From positions 1 through 37,969 of the forward strand of contig DQVJ01000104.1 in NCBI GenBank assembly GCA_015661795.1: a DNA stretch of 37,969 nt, in the 5' to 3' direction. The notes beneath the pieces are model-generated. The model worked only from the letters and a program-made list of their open reading frames with translations. It was not told the origin of the DNA and made no database searches. A program made the position numbers and the translations under genes. Of this stretch, positions 15,845 to 24,688 are shown piece by piece. The DNA comes from Sulfurovum sp. (lineage in GTDB: Bacteria; Campylobacterota; Campylobacteria; Campylobacterales; Sulfurovaceae). Position 1 is the first letter of the stretch, and the number at the start of each line of letters is the position of its first letter.

Positions 15845-16855
15845 ATGACTTATCATAAAAGTATGGAGTATTATAAGAAAGTAGAAGGTAAAGATAGCAT
15901 TATATGTTTGCTATGCCGTCATTCATGTAAACTGAAAGAAGGGCAGGTAGGTATATGTGGCGTCAATAAAAACGTAGATGGTGAGCTTAAAACACTAGTC
16001 TATGGCCACCCCATTGCACTCAATGTCGATCCAGTTGAGAAAAAACCACTAAACCACTTCTTACCAGGTACTAAAGTACTATCGTTTGGAACAGTAGGAT
16101 GTAACTTTAAATGTCCTTTTTGTCAAAATTGGGATATTTCTCAAGAACATACAATTAATGAAGAAATCAAGGTAAGTCCTGAACAGATGGTTGAACTTGC
16201 CTTTGAACACGGAGCAAAATCTATAGCATATACCTACAATGAACCTACAATATTTTATCCTTATGCAAAAGATATTGGGGTGATTGCCAAAGAAAGAGGC
16301 TTAAAAAATATCTTTGTGACTAATGGATTTGAATCTAAAGAAATGATAGAGGACATGGTGACATGGGTAGATGCAGCCAATATAGACTTAAAAAGTTGGG
16401 ACAACAGCTACTACAAAAAAATTCTAAAAGGTGGACTTGAAGAGGTTAAAGACACACTCAAAAGAATAGTAAAACTTGGTATATGGGTGGAAGTAACTAC
16501 ACTGCTCATTGAAGGTGACAATGACAGTGATGAGACGTTAAAAGAAATGGCTGCATTTATTGCAAATGATTTAGGTACCTCTGTACCTTGGCATTTAAGT
16601 GCATTCAGCCCAAATTATAAAATGTTAGATCACGACAGCACTAAAATAGAGACGCTTGAGCGAGCAAAATTAATAGGAAAGAAAGCTGGGTTAAAATACA
16701 TTTATTTAGGAAATGTTCCCGTGCATGCACATACGTATTGTCCTGCATGTAATCACTTGCTTATTGATAGAAGTGGTTATACAGTAACAATGAATCATCT
16801 TCATGATGGACAGTGTCCCCACTGTCAAGAAAGTATAAAAGGAGTATGGTCATGA
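15845..16855 (+). CDS. amrS: AmmeMemoRadiSam system radical SAM enzyme
   Basis: A 336-residue radical SAM enzyme of the AmmeMemoRadiSam system (TIGR04337-type). Cluster motif CNFKCPFC with Cys86, Cys90 and Cys93 binding the 4Fe-4S cluster. An N-terminal Cys pattern (CLLCRHSCKL, then GICGVN) and a C-terminal zinc-ribbon-like part (CPACNHLL and CPHCQ) are characteristic of this family and of PflA-like relatives. The next gene starts inside its stop codon (ATGA overlap), so production is translationally coupled to the MEMO-AMMECR1 fusion, the other two signature domains of the system. The substrate and product of the system are not established. It could be mistaken for pyruvate formate-lyase activase, but no PFL is nearby and the neighbour decides the call. 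Confidence 0.92.
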   Translation: MTYHKSMEYYKKVEGKDSIICLLCRHSCKLKEGQVGICGVNKNVDGELKTLVYGHPIALNVDPVEKKPLNHFLPGTKVLSFGTVGCNFKCPFCQNWDISQEHTINEEIKVSPEQMVELAFEHGAKSIAYTYNEPTIFYPYAKDIGVIAKERGLKNIFVTNGFESKEMIEDMVTWVDAANIDLKSWDNSYYKKILKGGLEEVKDTLKRIVKLGIWVEVTTLLIEGDNDSDETLKEMAAFIANDLGTSVPWHLSAFSPNYKMLDHDSTKIETLERAKLIGKKAGLKYIYLGNVPVHAHTYCPACNHLLIDRSGYTVTMNHLHDGQCPHCQESIKGVWS

Positions 16856-18222
16856 GTACTAGAGAAACATCTGTAGCAGGTCAGTTTTATCCTTCAAATG
16901 CTACTGAAATTCGTTCTATGATTCAAGCATATAATAAAATACTAGATGTATATTTTGAAGGTAATACTGAAATACAAAATCTTAAGCCAAGAGCCGTCAT
17001 TGTGCCACATGCAGGATATATATACAGTGGATTCACAGCAAATATTGCATTGAGACTTTTAGAAAACAGTGAGGTTAAACGTATTGTTGTAATTGGTCCT
17101 AGCCATCGTGTGTACTTAAAAGGCACCAGTATCTCTCAATATGACCGTTATGCCACACCATTAGGGTCTTTGCCTATAGACAAGTTTTTGGTGGATATAC
17201 TGAAAGAAAAATTCTCTTTTACATGTATACCTGAAGCACATCATGAACATAGTACAGAAGTACAGTTACCTTTTATCAAAGCGTATAAACCAGACGTTAG
17301 CGTTGTTGAACTGGTCTATGGAGATGAAAATCCAAATAAACTTGCAGATGTCATTAATTATTTACTTGATGATACGAAAACTGCTGTAGTTATCAGTACA
17401 GATCTTAGCCATTATTATGATATTAACAAAGCAAATCATTTAGATAGTATCTGCTTAAATGCTATAAAAAATTTGGAGGTTAAAAAATTATATGAAGGAT
17501 GTGAAGCTTGTGGTAAGATAGGACTAGCTGCAATGCTTTTGAGTGCTAAAGAAAGGTCGTTAAAGCCTGTACTTCTTGATTACCGTACCAGTGCAGATAC
17601 AAGTGGTGACACTTCACAGGTTGTAGGCTATATGAGTGCTGCATTTGTGCAAAATCATACAGTTACAAAGAAAAAAGAAGTTTTATTGCAGTTAGCAAGA
17701 TCTGCAATCTCTGAAGTTGTAGGAAACCCTGTAAATTTAAATTTAGATGCACTGATCAAGGAAAATCCATGGCTAGAAGAAGAGGGTGCTTCTTTTGTCA
17801 CCATCACCATTAATGGTAACAAATTAAGAGGATGTATAGGTTCACTTACAGCATATCGTAAACTTTATCTTGATGTAATACATAATGCAAAGAGTGCTGC
17901 AATGCATGATCCTAGATTTCCTCCTTTAACACCAAAAGAGTTTGAACACATTCAAATTGAAGTATCTATATTAACAGATCCAGAAAGTATTAGTTATGAC
18001 TCACTGCAAACTTTAAAATCAAAAATTCGTGTAGGGATAGATGGTGTCATTCTCAAAGATGGTGCCCATCAGGCAACTTTTTTACCTCAGGTATGGGAAG
18101 AGCTTCCTAGCTTTGATATTTTCTTTTCTCATTTGTGTCAAAAAGCTGGTATGCCCTCTGATTGTTTAAAGAATATGCCAGAAATTTTGGTCTATCAGGT
18201 TGAGAAATATAAAGAAACATAA
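16852..18222 (+). CDS. AmmeMemoRadiSam system proteins B and A fused (MEMO1 + AMMECR1)
   Basis: A 456-residue two-domain protein. Residues about 1-265 form a MEMO1-like domain: VPHAGYIYSG (51-60, His53), IGPSH (81-85, His85), HSTEVQLPFI and STDLSHYYD, giving the conserved His/Asp/Cys cleft of the dioxygenase-like fold. Residues about 280-455 form an AMMECR1 domain with the invariant LRGCIGS motif, then HDPRFPPLT and a typical EVSIL strand. The ATG at 16852 is chosen because AAAAGGAG ends 7 nt before it; the ATG at 16846 is too close. It overlaps the stop of the radical SAM gene by 4 nt. PEP synthase follows after 47 nt. Fusion of B and A enforces equal amounts and suggests both act on the same substrate (inference). 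Confidence 0.9.
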   Translation: MSTRETSVAGQFYPSNATEIRSMIQAYNKILDVYFEGNTEIQNLKPRAVIVPHAGYIYSGFTANIALRLLENSEVKRIVVIGPSHRVYLKGTSISQYDRYATPLGSLPIDKFLVDILKEKFSFTCIPEAHHEHSTEVQLPFIKAYKPDVSVVELVYGDENPNKLADVINYLLDDTKTAVVISTDLSHYYDINKANHLDSICLNAIKNLEVKKLYEGCEACGKIGLAAMLLSAKERSLKPVLLDYRTSADTSGDTSQVVGYMSAAFVQNHTVTKKKEVLLQLARSAISEVVGNPVNLNLDALIKENPWLEEEGASFVTITINGNKLRGCIGSLTAYRKLYLDVIHNAKSAAMHDPRFPPLTPKEFEHIQIEVSILTDPESISYDSLQTLKSKIRVGIDGVILKDGAHQATFLPQVWEELPSFDIFFSHLCQKAGMPSDCLKNMPEILVYQVEKYKET

Positions 18223-18251
18223 ATGAAAGTCTTAACCATTTCGATGTAAAA

Positions 18252-18263
18252 TAGACTAAAGGA
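18252..18263 (+). repeat. TAGACTAAAGGA, second copy of a 12-nt leader element
   Basis: The same 12 bases occur at 15824-15835 before the radical SAM gene and here before ppsA. In both places the last six bases form the Shine-Dalgarno. Only the first site has the pairing TTTAGTCTA arm. Confidence 0.45.
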
Positions 18264-18269
18264 TATAGG

Positions 18270-20684
18270 ATGTCTCAACATATTAAATGGTTTAATGAAT
18301 TAAATATAGGTGATGTTGAACTCGTTGGTGGTAAAAATGCTTCTTTGGGTGAAATGTACCAAAATCTTTCACAACAAGGTATCCGTATTCCTAATGGATT
18401 TGCTATTACTGTAAATGCCTATCGTTATATTTTAGACAGTAATGATGTTTGGGAAAAACTACATTCACAACTTGACACCCTCGATCCAAATGATGTTGTA
18501 TCATTGCAGACAAAAGGTAAAACGTGTCGAGAAATCATACAAAACTGTAAGATACCAGATGACCTCATATCTCAAATAAACACTGCCTATGAGACATTAA
18601 AGACTGAATATGGTGAAGAAGTGACATTTGCAGTAAGAAGTTCAGCTACAGCAGAAGATTCTCCTGAAGCCTCTTTTGCAGGGCAGAATGACAGTTACCT
18701 TAATGTCTCAGGTTTAGATGCGCTACTGCTTACATATAAACGTTGTTTAGCATCTAATTTTACAGATCGGTCTTTACATTACAAGTTTGATCATGGATTT
18801 GATTATTTAAAAGTATATATCAGTGTTGTCGTAATGAAAATGGTTAGATCTGATATCGGTGCAAGTGGTGTCATGTTTTCTATAGATTCTGAAACAGGAT
18901 TTAAGGATGTAGTGTTCATTAATGCTGCCTATGGGTTAGGTGAAAATATTGTACAAGGTAACATATCTCCGGACAGTTTTTACGTACATAAACCCACATA
19001 TAAGAAAGGTTTCCGAAGTGTACTGAAGCGAAAACTAGGTGATAAAGCATTGACTATGATCTTTACTGATGCTATCCATAAAAAAAATGTCTCCAACGCC
19101 TATACAAAAAATATACCCACTCCCATGAAAAAACAAAAAAAATTCTCTATTAATGATGAAGATGTGCTTCTCTTGGCTGACTACTCTATACAAATAGAAA
19201 CACATTATTCAAACCAAGCTGGGTATGACAAACCTATGGATATCGAATGGGCAAAAGATGGTCTAGATGGACAACTCTATATCGTCCAAGCACGTCCAGA
19301 AACGGTAGAATCACGTAAAGCAGAAAATACTTTAGAAATATACACTTTACATCAAAATGGTAACATACTGGTAGAAGGACAAGCCGTTGGAACAAAAATA
19401 GGTTCTGGAAGAGTACGTAAGATTACAGATATGAGTAAATTGCATGAATTTCAAGAAGGCGATGTACTGGTTGCCCAAAATACAAGTCCAGACTGGGAAC
19501 CTATTATGAAAATAGCTTCTGCCATTGTGACTGACAGTGGAGGAAGAACATGTCATGCTGCCATTGTTTCTAGAGAATTAGGGATTCCTGCTATCGTTGG
19601 TACAAAAAATGCGACAAAAGTATTAAAAGATTTAGAAGCAATAACTGTAAGTTGTGCTGAGGGGGAAACAGGTTTAGTCTATGAAGGATTACTTGACTTT
19701 GAAGTCATACAAACAAACCTTAATGACATTCCAAATACCAAAACAAGTATCATGATGAACCTTGGTAATCCTGAGCTTGCTTTTTCTCTTGCTTCACTTC
19801 CTGTAGATGGTATTGGTCTTGCACGTATGGAGTTTATCATTAATACATCGATAAAAGTACACCCTATGGCACTGTTACATCCTGAAAAACTTGACACTTC
19901 CACACAAAAGCATGTAAACCACTTAATATCCGGTTATGAGAATGCCAAAAGTTTTTTCATTCAAACCCTCTCAGAAGGTGTGGCGAGTATAGCATCATCA
20001 GTATACCCAAAACCTTGTATAGTGAGAATGAGTGATTTTAAAAGCAATGAATATGCCACACTCATAGGTGGAAAATATTTTGAAGAAAATGAAGCAAATC
20101 CTATGATAGGTTTTAGAGGAGCATCCCGGTACACTCATCCTGCTTATGAAGAAGCATTTGCATTAGAATGTGCTGCTATGAAACGAGTCAGAAATGAAAT
20201 GGGTTTCACAAATGTAATACTTATGATTCCTTTTTGCCGTAGAGTAGAAGAGGGAAAGAATGTACTCAGTGTAATGGAGAAACATGGTCTCAAGCAAGGT
20301 ATAAATGGGTTAAAAGTATATATTATGTGTGAGATACCCAATAATGTGATACTCATAGATGAATTTTGTCAATATTTTGATGGTATCAGCATTGGTTCAA
20401 ATGACTTAACTCAACTGGTACTAGGTGTAGACAGAGATTCTGATATCGTTTCTTTTGATTATAATGAACGTGATCCTGGAGTGATGAAGATGATAGAAAT
20501 GGCAGTTGAAGGTGCAAAACGAAATCATCGCCATAGTGGCATTTGCGGTCAAGGGCCATCTGATTATCCAGAAATGGCCAAAGCCCTTGTAAAACTGGGG
20601 ATAGACTCAATAAGTCTTAATCCAGATAGTGTTTTAAACACTATACAGCTTATCAATAAACTAGAATTACAAGAGGATAAATAA
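18270..20684 (+). CDS. ppsA: Phosphoenolpyruvate synthase
   Basis: Makes PEP from pyruvate with ATP to AMP and phosphate, the entry to gluconeogenesis. The 804 residues match the usual 790-800. N-terminal ATP-grasp domain (about 1-345) has GGKNASLGEM and VRSSATAEDSPEASFAGQ. The central swivelling domain carries GGRTCHAAIVSRELG with phospho-accepting His429. The C-terminal TIM barrel has FRGASRY, IGSNDLTQLVLGVDRD and GICGQGPSDYPEMA with the conserved Cys. Spacing is 47 nt from the MEMO-AMMECR1 gene, with no clear promoter between, so cotranscription is likely. With PfkA at the other end of the block, a switch between glycolysis and gluconeogenesis would need control; no PpsR-type regulatory kinase gene is seen here. 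Confidence 0.95.
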   Translation: MSQHIKWFNELNIGDVELVGGKNASLGEMYQNLSQQGIRIPNGFAITVNAYRYILDSNDVWEKLHSQLDTLDPNDVVSLQTKGKTCREIIQNCKIPDDLISQINTAYETLKTEYGEEVTFAVRSSATAEDSPEASFAGQNDSYLNVSGLDALLLTYKRCLASNFTDRSLHYKFDHGFDYLKVYISVVVMKMVRSDIGASGVMFSIDSETGFKDVVFINAAYGLGENIVQGNISPDSFYVHKPTYKKGFRSVLKRKLGDKALTMIFTDAIHKKNVSNAYTKNIPTPMKKQKKFSINDEDVLLLADYSIQIETHYSNQAGYDKPMDIEWAKDGLDGQLYIVQARPETVESRKAENTLEIYTLHQNGNILVEGQAVGTKIGSGRVRKITDMSKLHEFQEGDVLVAQNTSPDWEPIMKIASAIVTDSGGRTCHAAIVSRELGIPAIVGTKNATKVLKDLEAITVSCAEGETGLVYEGLLDFEVIQTNLNDIPNTKTSIMMNLGNPELAFSLASLPVDGIGLARMEFIINTSIKVHPMALLHPEKLDTSTQKHVNHLISGYENAKSFFIQTLSEGVASIASSVYPKPCIVRMSDFKSNEYATLIGGKYFEENEANPMIGFRGASRYTHPAYEEAFALECAAMKRVRNEMGFTNVILMIPFCRRVEEGKNVLSVMEKHGLKQGINGLKVYIMCEIPNNVILIDEFCQYFDGISIGSNDLTQLVLGVDRDSDIVSFDYNERDPGVMKMIEMAVEGAKRNHRHSGICGQGPSDYPEMAKALVKLGIDSISLNPDSVLNTIQLINKLELQEDK

Positions 20685-20698
20685 TCACTATATGTTTC

Positions 20699-20959
20699 TT
20701 ATCTGCAGATTGCCTGTTTTGTCTTTTCTTGATTGAGTTTTTTAATTAACTTACTTGAAAGTTCAGTATACCGTTCTTCATCAAGACTTAATTTTTCTTT
20801 TATTGTTTCTATCTCTATACCTTCTGCCCATGCTTTAAGCAATTTTAACTCTTTTTTGGTAAGTTTTAATTTTAATGCTTCATTTAAAGCATCTTCCTCT
20901 TTTAGTGGATTTACCAACTTGTTGATATGTTTTTCTATTTCTATACTAAGTGTTAACAA
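20699..20959 (-). CDS. Small HTH-like protein after crcB, unknown function
   Basis: An 86-residue cytoplasmic protein starting 8 nt after the crcB stop. Composition is helical and rich in K, L and E. The middle part LTKKELKLLKAWAEGIEIETIKEKLSLDEE resembles the LTxxExxVLxxxAEGxSxxEIAxxL pattern of LuxR/sigma-region-4 helix-turn-helix domains, so it may bind DNA or a protein partner. I do not recognise a named family. Tight coupling to crcB and convergence with ppsA (14 nt gap) support that it is translated. It could be a small regulator, but no function is assigned. Confidence 0.6.
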   Translation of the reverse strand: MLTLSIEIEKHINKLVNPLKEEDALNEALKLKLTKKELKLLKAWAEGIEIETIKEKLSLDEERYTELSSKLIKKLNQEKTKQAICR

Positions 20960-20967
20960 TATTTCTC

Positions 20968-21354
20968 CTATTTTGTAAAATGTAATATTATAATGTATCC
21001 CATCCCTGCAAAAAGAATGGTTCCAAAAAGATTAAATGCCATATTGGCGAATGCTTGTGTATACTGTCCAGCTTCAAGTAAAAAGAAACTTTCTATAGCA
21101 AATGTAGAATACGTTGTGAATGCCCCCAAAATACCTGTCACCATAAACGTTTTAAAGTAAGGCGAAAGCGTAGTGTTAATATGGAAATATGCAAACAACA
21201 TACCAATAAGTAAAGAACCTATAAGGTTTACTGCCAATGTTCCTAAAGGTAGAGCGTGAATAAATGTTTTGTTAACCGAAGCATTAATCAACAGTCGCAT
21301 CGTTGCACCTATAGCACCGCCACTAGCGACTGCGAGAAAAGTTAGAGAGTTCAT
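20968..21354 (-). CDS. crcB: Fluoride channel CrcB/FluC
   Basis: Exports fluoride through a dual-topology dimeric channel in the inner membrane. The 128-residue protein has four hydrophobic helices and the family motifs GGAIGATMRLL (13-23), GTLAVNLIGSLLIG (with the conserved Asn) and GILGAFTTYSTFAIE (TTYST, Na+-site and Phe-box region). Length is standard. Its start overlaps the plsC end by 32 nt. No fluoride riboswitch is placed here because the gene is inside an operon. The pair plsC-crcB in this order is kept in Campylobacter. Confidence 0.93.
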   Translation of the reverse strand: MNSLTFLAVASGGAIGATMRLLINASVNKTFIHALPLGTLAVNLIGSLLIGMLFAYFHINTTLSPYFKTFMVTGILGAFTTYSTFAIESFFLLEAGQYTQAFANMAFNLFGTILFAGMGYIIILHFTK

Positions 21355-22033
21355 TATCTATCTCCTTTTGCATCTCATCACGCAATACCTCAAACCAATC
21401 TTCATCTGCTTTACTCACATCAATCGTTGGTAAAAATGTATAATGGACTGTACCAGAATGTGCTGTTTTTTCATGTTCATTCAATACCCATTTACTACCT
21501 GTTATAACTATGGGTTGAACTTTTAAACCTAGTTTGTTTGCTATAATTTTTGTACCTTGCTTAAAAGGAAGTAGGGCTTGTTTGTCTGTTCTTGTACCTT
21601 CTGGGAAAATAGCTACGGGTCTGTGTAACACTTCTTTAGATACCTTGACATCTTTTATAAGCTTTATAAGTCCTGCCTTATTTCCTCTATCTAAAGAAAT
21701 CATCTCACCATATCGTAATAGATTTCCAAACCAAAATGCATCAAAAAGTTCTTTTTTTGCTACCCAGCGTAAGTGGTTATTTTGTAACGCTTCAAGAGCA
21801 ATAATATCTACAATACCTTGATGATTCATTACATACATATCTGCATCTAAATCCATAGTCCCAATCTGTGCTAGCTTTCCACCCATCATAAACAGTGTCA
21901 ACCTATTGATATAATGAACAATCGTACTTTTATATTTTCCAAAAAGCATCAAGGCGGGTATCATAAAAACTGCTGTATTAAATGAGATGACAAAAGCACC
22001 CCAATAAAATCTAATGGTTGCAAAGATCTTCAT
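21323..22033 (-). CDS. plsC: 1-acyl-sn-glycerol-3-phosphate acyltransferase
   Basis: Acylates lysophosphatidate to phosphatidate in phospholipid synthesis at the inner membrane. In 236 residues: an N-terminal membrane anchor (about 8-32), the NHQGIVD block (His71 and Asp76, HX4D catalytic pair), a GEMISLDRG block near 109-117, FPEGTR (143-148) and a VQPIVITGS block. All four acyltransferase motifs are in order. It overlaps the SH3 protein gene upstream by 23 nt and crcB downstream by 32 nt, so translation is coupled throughout. Confidence 0.93.
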   Translation of the reverse strand: MKIFATIRFYWGAFVISFNTAVFMIPALMLFGKYKSTIVHYINRLTLFMMGGKLAQIGTMDLDADMYVMNHQGIVDIIALEALQNNHLRWVAKKELFDAFWFGNLLRYGEMISLDRGNKAGLIKLIKDVKVSKEVLHRPVAIFPEGTRTDKQALLPFKQGTKIIANKLGLKVQPIVITGSKWVLNEHEKTAHSGTVHYTFLPTIDVSKADEDWFEVLRDEMQKEIDNELSNFSRSR

Positions 22034-23051
22034 TTTTGATCCATCCTATGATTCCTTTTTTGTATTCTACTTTTTTGTACTCTCCTCGCTCAGCTAATAA
22101 CATTGTATCTAATTCTTTTTCTACTCTTGTACCTATAGTACTTGTCTCCGTAGGAATAATATACAATGGTGCACCTTGTTTGACACAAATCTTTTTATGC
22201 GGTATATAAAATGTCAAAAGTGTGATAATGGAGACAACACCCAAAACTAGGTATAAAAAATCTCTTCTCCATATAAACATCAGTAGAAAAAAAATAGAAA
22301 AAGTCACAAGCGTATAACGCTTCAGTCTTTTAAATGCATCTACTTTGGGGTTAAGATCCGACTGTGTTGTCACAGAAGCATCTGCAACTTTGACTGATAC
22401 ATTTATAGGGATATAACGTTGCTTAATGGTATTAAAATAAGTAAAAACTAACTCTTTTTGTGTACGTGGAAGAACTGCGTAAAATTCAGCCGTTACTTTT
22501 GCATAATCCCTTTTAATATTTTCTATACCATATTCGGGAACGCTTGATAAAATCATATCTTCAATGTTTGCTTCATAGGCTTCAATAGAAAGTGTAACAA
22601 TATGGTTACTCCCGTCAAAGTTTGAAACTTGATAATTTTTTATTTTCATATCCGCTGCCAATACACCTGAAAAATCATTTTGTGGCTTTAGTGTCTCAAT
22701 AGAGATATAGTGCTTTTCTAAAGTTACATCTTGGATTTCTGATGAGATGAAAAGCATAGGAATACGAACATCTGTTTTGCCTGCTTTAAAATAAAAAGTA
22801 TAAAAAGTATTATGACCATTTTTGACTTCTAATGGAGTATCAAACAATGGTTGTATAGGACTTGCATTGTCATAGGTTAATGTAGCGCTCCCTTGAGAAG
22901 TTCCTACCCCTACCACTGTTACAGGAAAGAGTTGATTTTCATATACCTTTTTTGGGATATAACTATAATGGTACTCACCCTGTGCATCTAAGTAGCTGGT
23001 AAGAGAAAGCACCATCACTACATAAAGACATACAGAACGAAAGAATGACAT
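22011..23051 (-). CDS. Membrane-anchored periplasmic protein with C-terminal SH3-like domain
   Basis: A 346-residue protein of unknown function, conserved in this position in Campylobacterota (the Cj0515-type gene, from memory). Signal peptide about 1-23, a beta-rich periplasmic region (about 25-240) resembling BatD-like folds in composition, then two transmembrane helices (about 247-262 and 266-283). An SH3b-like tail follows (GAPLYIIPTETSTIGTRV, then KKGIIGWIKNEDL). The tail would return to the periplasm and could bind cell wall. It overlaps purQ by one base (TAATG) and plsC by 23 nt. No enzyme motif is seen. Confidence 0.7.
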   Translation of the reverse strand: MSFFRSVCLYVVMVLSLTSYLDAQGEYHYSYIPKKVYENQLFPVTVVGVGTSQGSATLTYDNASPIQPLFDTPLEVKNGHNTFYTFYFKAGKTDVRIPMLFISSEIQDVTLEKHYISIETLKPQNDFSGVLAADMKIKNYQVSNFDGSNHIVTLSIEAYEANIEDMILSSVPEYGIENIKRDYAKVTAEFYAVLPRTQKELVFTYFNTIKQRYIPINVSVKVADASVTTQSDLNPKVDAFKRLKRYTLVTFSIFFLLMFIWRRDFLYLVLGVVSIITLLTFYIPHKKICVKQGAPLYIIPTETSTIGTRVEKELDTMLLAERGEYKKVEYKKGIIGWIKNEDLCNH

Positions 23052-23722
23052 TAGGCACTTAAGCCTTTAAGCATACGTATACCATCTTCCGAACCTAAAA
23101 TAGCTTCCAATGCACGTTCAGGATGCGGCATAAGTCCAAAAACATTCTTATTTTCATTACAAACACCTGCAATGGAAGTAACCGATCCATTCACAACTAC
23201 TGGATTACCTTGTTCATCAGAGTAGCGAAGAAGTATCTGACCATTTTCCTCTATCTTTTTAAAACCTTCTTCATCAATATAATAATTTCCATCCGCATGT
23301 GCAATAGGAATATTCAGTACTTCACCTTCTTTACATTGATTTAAGAATGCATTATCATTGTTAATCACACAAAGGTTTTGATGTTTCGAAATAAAGTGTA
23401 GGTTATTATTACGTTTTAATGCACCTGGAAGTAGTCCTGCTTCCGTAAGTATTTGAAATCCATTACAAATACCAAGTACTTTTCCACCATTGTCTGCAAA
23501 TTTCGTCACTGCTTTCATAATAGGAGAAAATCTTGCTATTGAGCCAGAGCGTAAATAATCTCCATAAGAGAAACCACCAGGTACTACGACCAAGTCAATA
23601 TCTGAGGGGAGTGTTTCATTTTCATGCCATAGCAGTTCTGTAGTATGACCTAATGTTTCAAATGCATACTGTGTATCAAACTCACAGTTTGTACCAGGGA
23701 ATCTTAATACTGCTACTTTCAT
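23051..23722 (-). CDS. purQ: Phosphoribosylformylglycinamidine synthase subunit I (glutaminase)
   Basis: Supplies ammonia from glutamine for the fourth step of purine synthesis, with PurS and PurL. The 223 residues are a class I glutamine amidotransferase: nucleophile Cys86 in GICNGFQIL, and His200 and Glu202 in MPHPERALE. N-terminal RFPGTNCEFDT is typical of the PurQ family. It follows purS with one spare base. PurL is not in the window. Confidence 0.96.
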   Translation of the reverse strand: MKVAVLRFPGTNCEFDTQYAFETLGHTTELLWHENETLPSDIDLVVVPGGFSYGDYLRSGSIARFSPIMKAVTKFADNGGKVLGICNGFQILTEAGLLPGALKRNNNLHFISKHQNLCVINNDNAFLNQCKEGEVLNIPIAHADGNYYIDEEGFKKIEENGQILLRYSDEQGNPVVVNGSVTSIAGVCNENKNVFGLMPHPERALEAILGSEDGIRMLKGLSA

Positions 23723-23723
23723 A

Positions 23724-23969
23724 TTAGCTAATCTCTATCGTGTAATCTTCGATAACAGTGTTTGCCAATAGGGTTTCACACATTTCTTTTACTTCTGCTT
23801 CAGCTTTTGTTTTGTCATCTGTATCAAGTTTTATCACAATCTGTTTACCTATACGTACATCATCTACTCCTGCAAATCCCAAAGAATCAAGTGCATGATG
23901 TGCTGCTTTTCCCTGAGGGTCCAAAACCCCTTCCTTTAAAAATACGTTTACTATTGCTGTCATACCCAT
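23724..23969 (-). CDS. purS: Phosphoribosylformylglycinamidine synthase subunit PurS
   Basis: Small bridging subunit of the three-part FGAM synthase. The 81 residues show the usual beta-alpha-beta pattern: VNVFLKEGVLDPQGKAAHHAL, DVRIGKQIVIKLD and a C-terminal CETLLANTVIEDYTI strand. It sits 3 nt after purC and just before purQ, as in many bacteria with the small PurL. Confidence 0.95.
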   Translation of the reverse strand: MGMTAIVNVFLKEGVLDPQGKAAHHALDSLGFAGVDDVRIGKQIVIKLDTDDKTKAEAEVKEMCETLLANTVIEDYTIEIS

Positions 23970-23972
23970 CCC

Positions 23973-24686
23973 TTATCTGTTTTTAATTCTCTCAAGTACT
24001 TGTCTATAGGCTTCTGTAAGTCCACCTAGACCTTGTCTAAATCTATCTTTATCCAGTTTTTCATCCGTGTTTGCATCCCATAATCTAAAATTATCTGGGC
24101 TCAGTTCATCGATGAGTATAATATTCCCATCTTTGTCTCTACCAAATTCCAACTTGAAATCTACCAATTTAATATCTAAACTTGCGTAAAAATCAGAAAG
24201 CAGGGTATTAATACGTCTCGCCATAAATCTTATATAATCAAGTTCATCTGTATTTTTCACAAGGTTCAATATAAGACAATGCTGATCATTAAGCTTTGGA
24301 TCACCTAGTGCATCATTTTTATAGTCAAACTCTACAAGTGTAAATGGAAGTACTGTTTTATCTGCAATCCCAAGATTTCTACTTAAAGAACCAGTTGCTA
24401 TATTCCTCACAATCACCTCTATAGAGATAACATCTGCTGCTTTATGCAACATATTGTTATCATCTAGCGTATCTACATAATGGGTAGGGATACCTTTTTC
24501 ATTCAGGTATTTGAAGAGCTCTGTTGAAATTTGATTATTCAGTGCACCTTTACCTTCTTCACTTGATTTTTTTTCTCCATTAAATGCAGTTAAAGAATCT
24601 TTAAATTCAGAAATAAGTAGATTTTCATCTTCTGTTTTCCAAATTTTTTTTGCTTTCCCTTCATACAGGAGCTCTCTTTTGGTCAT
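23973..24686 (-). CDS. purC: SAICAR synthetase
   Basis: Joins aspartate to CAIR with ATP in purine synthesis. The 237 residues begin with the standard LLYEGKAKKIWKT, followed by FKDSLTAFNGEKK, the signature VEVIVRNIATGSL-like segment (IEVIVRNIATGSLSR), VDFKLEFG and ELSPDNFRLWD. Length is typical for bacterial PurC. It starts 2 nt after ctpA ends. Confidence 0.96.
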   Translation of the reverse strand: MTKRELLYEGKAKKIWKTEDENLLISEFKDSLTAFNGEKKSSEEGKGALNNQISTELFKYLNEKGIPTHYVDTLDDNNMLHKAADVISIEVIVRNIATGSLSRNLGIADKTVLPFTLVEFDYKNDALGDPKLNDQHCLILNLVKNTDELDYIRFMARRINTLLSDFYASLDIKLVDFKLEFGRDKDGNIILIDELSPDNFRLWDANTDEKLDKDRFRQGLGGLTEAYRQVLERIKNR

Positions 24687-24688
24687 AC

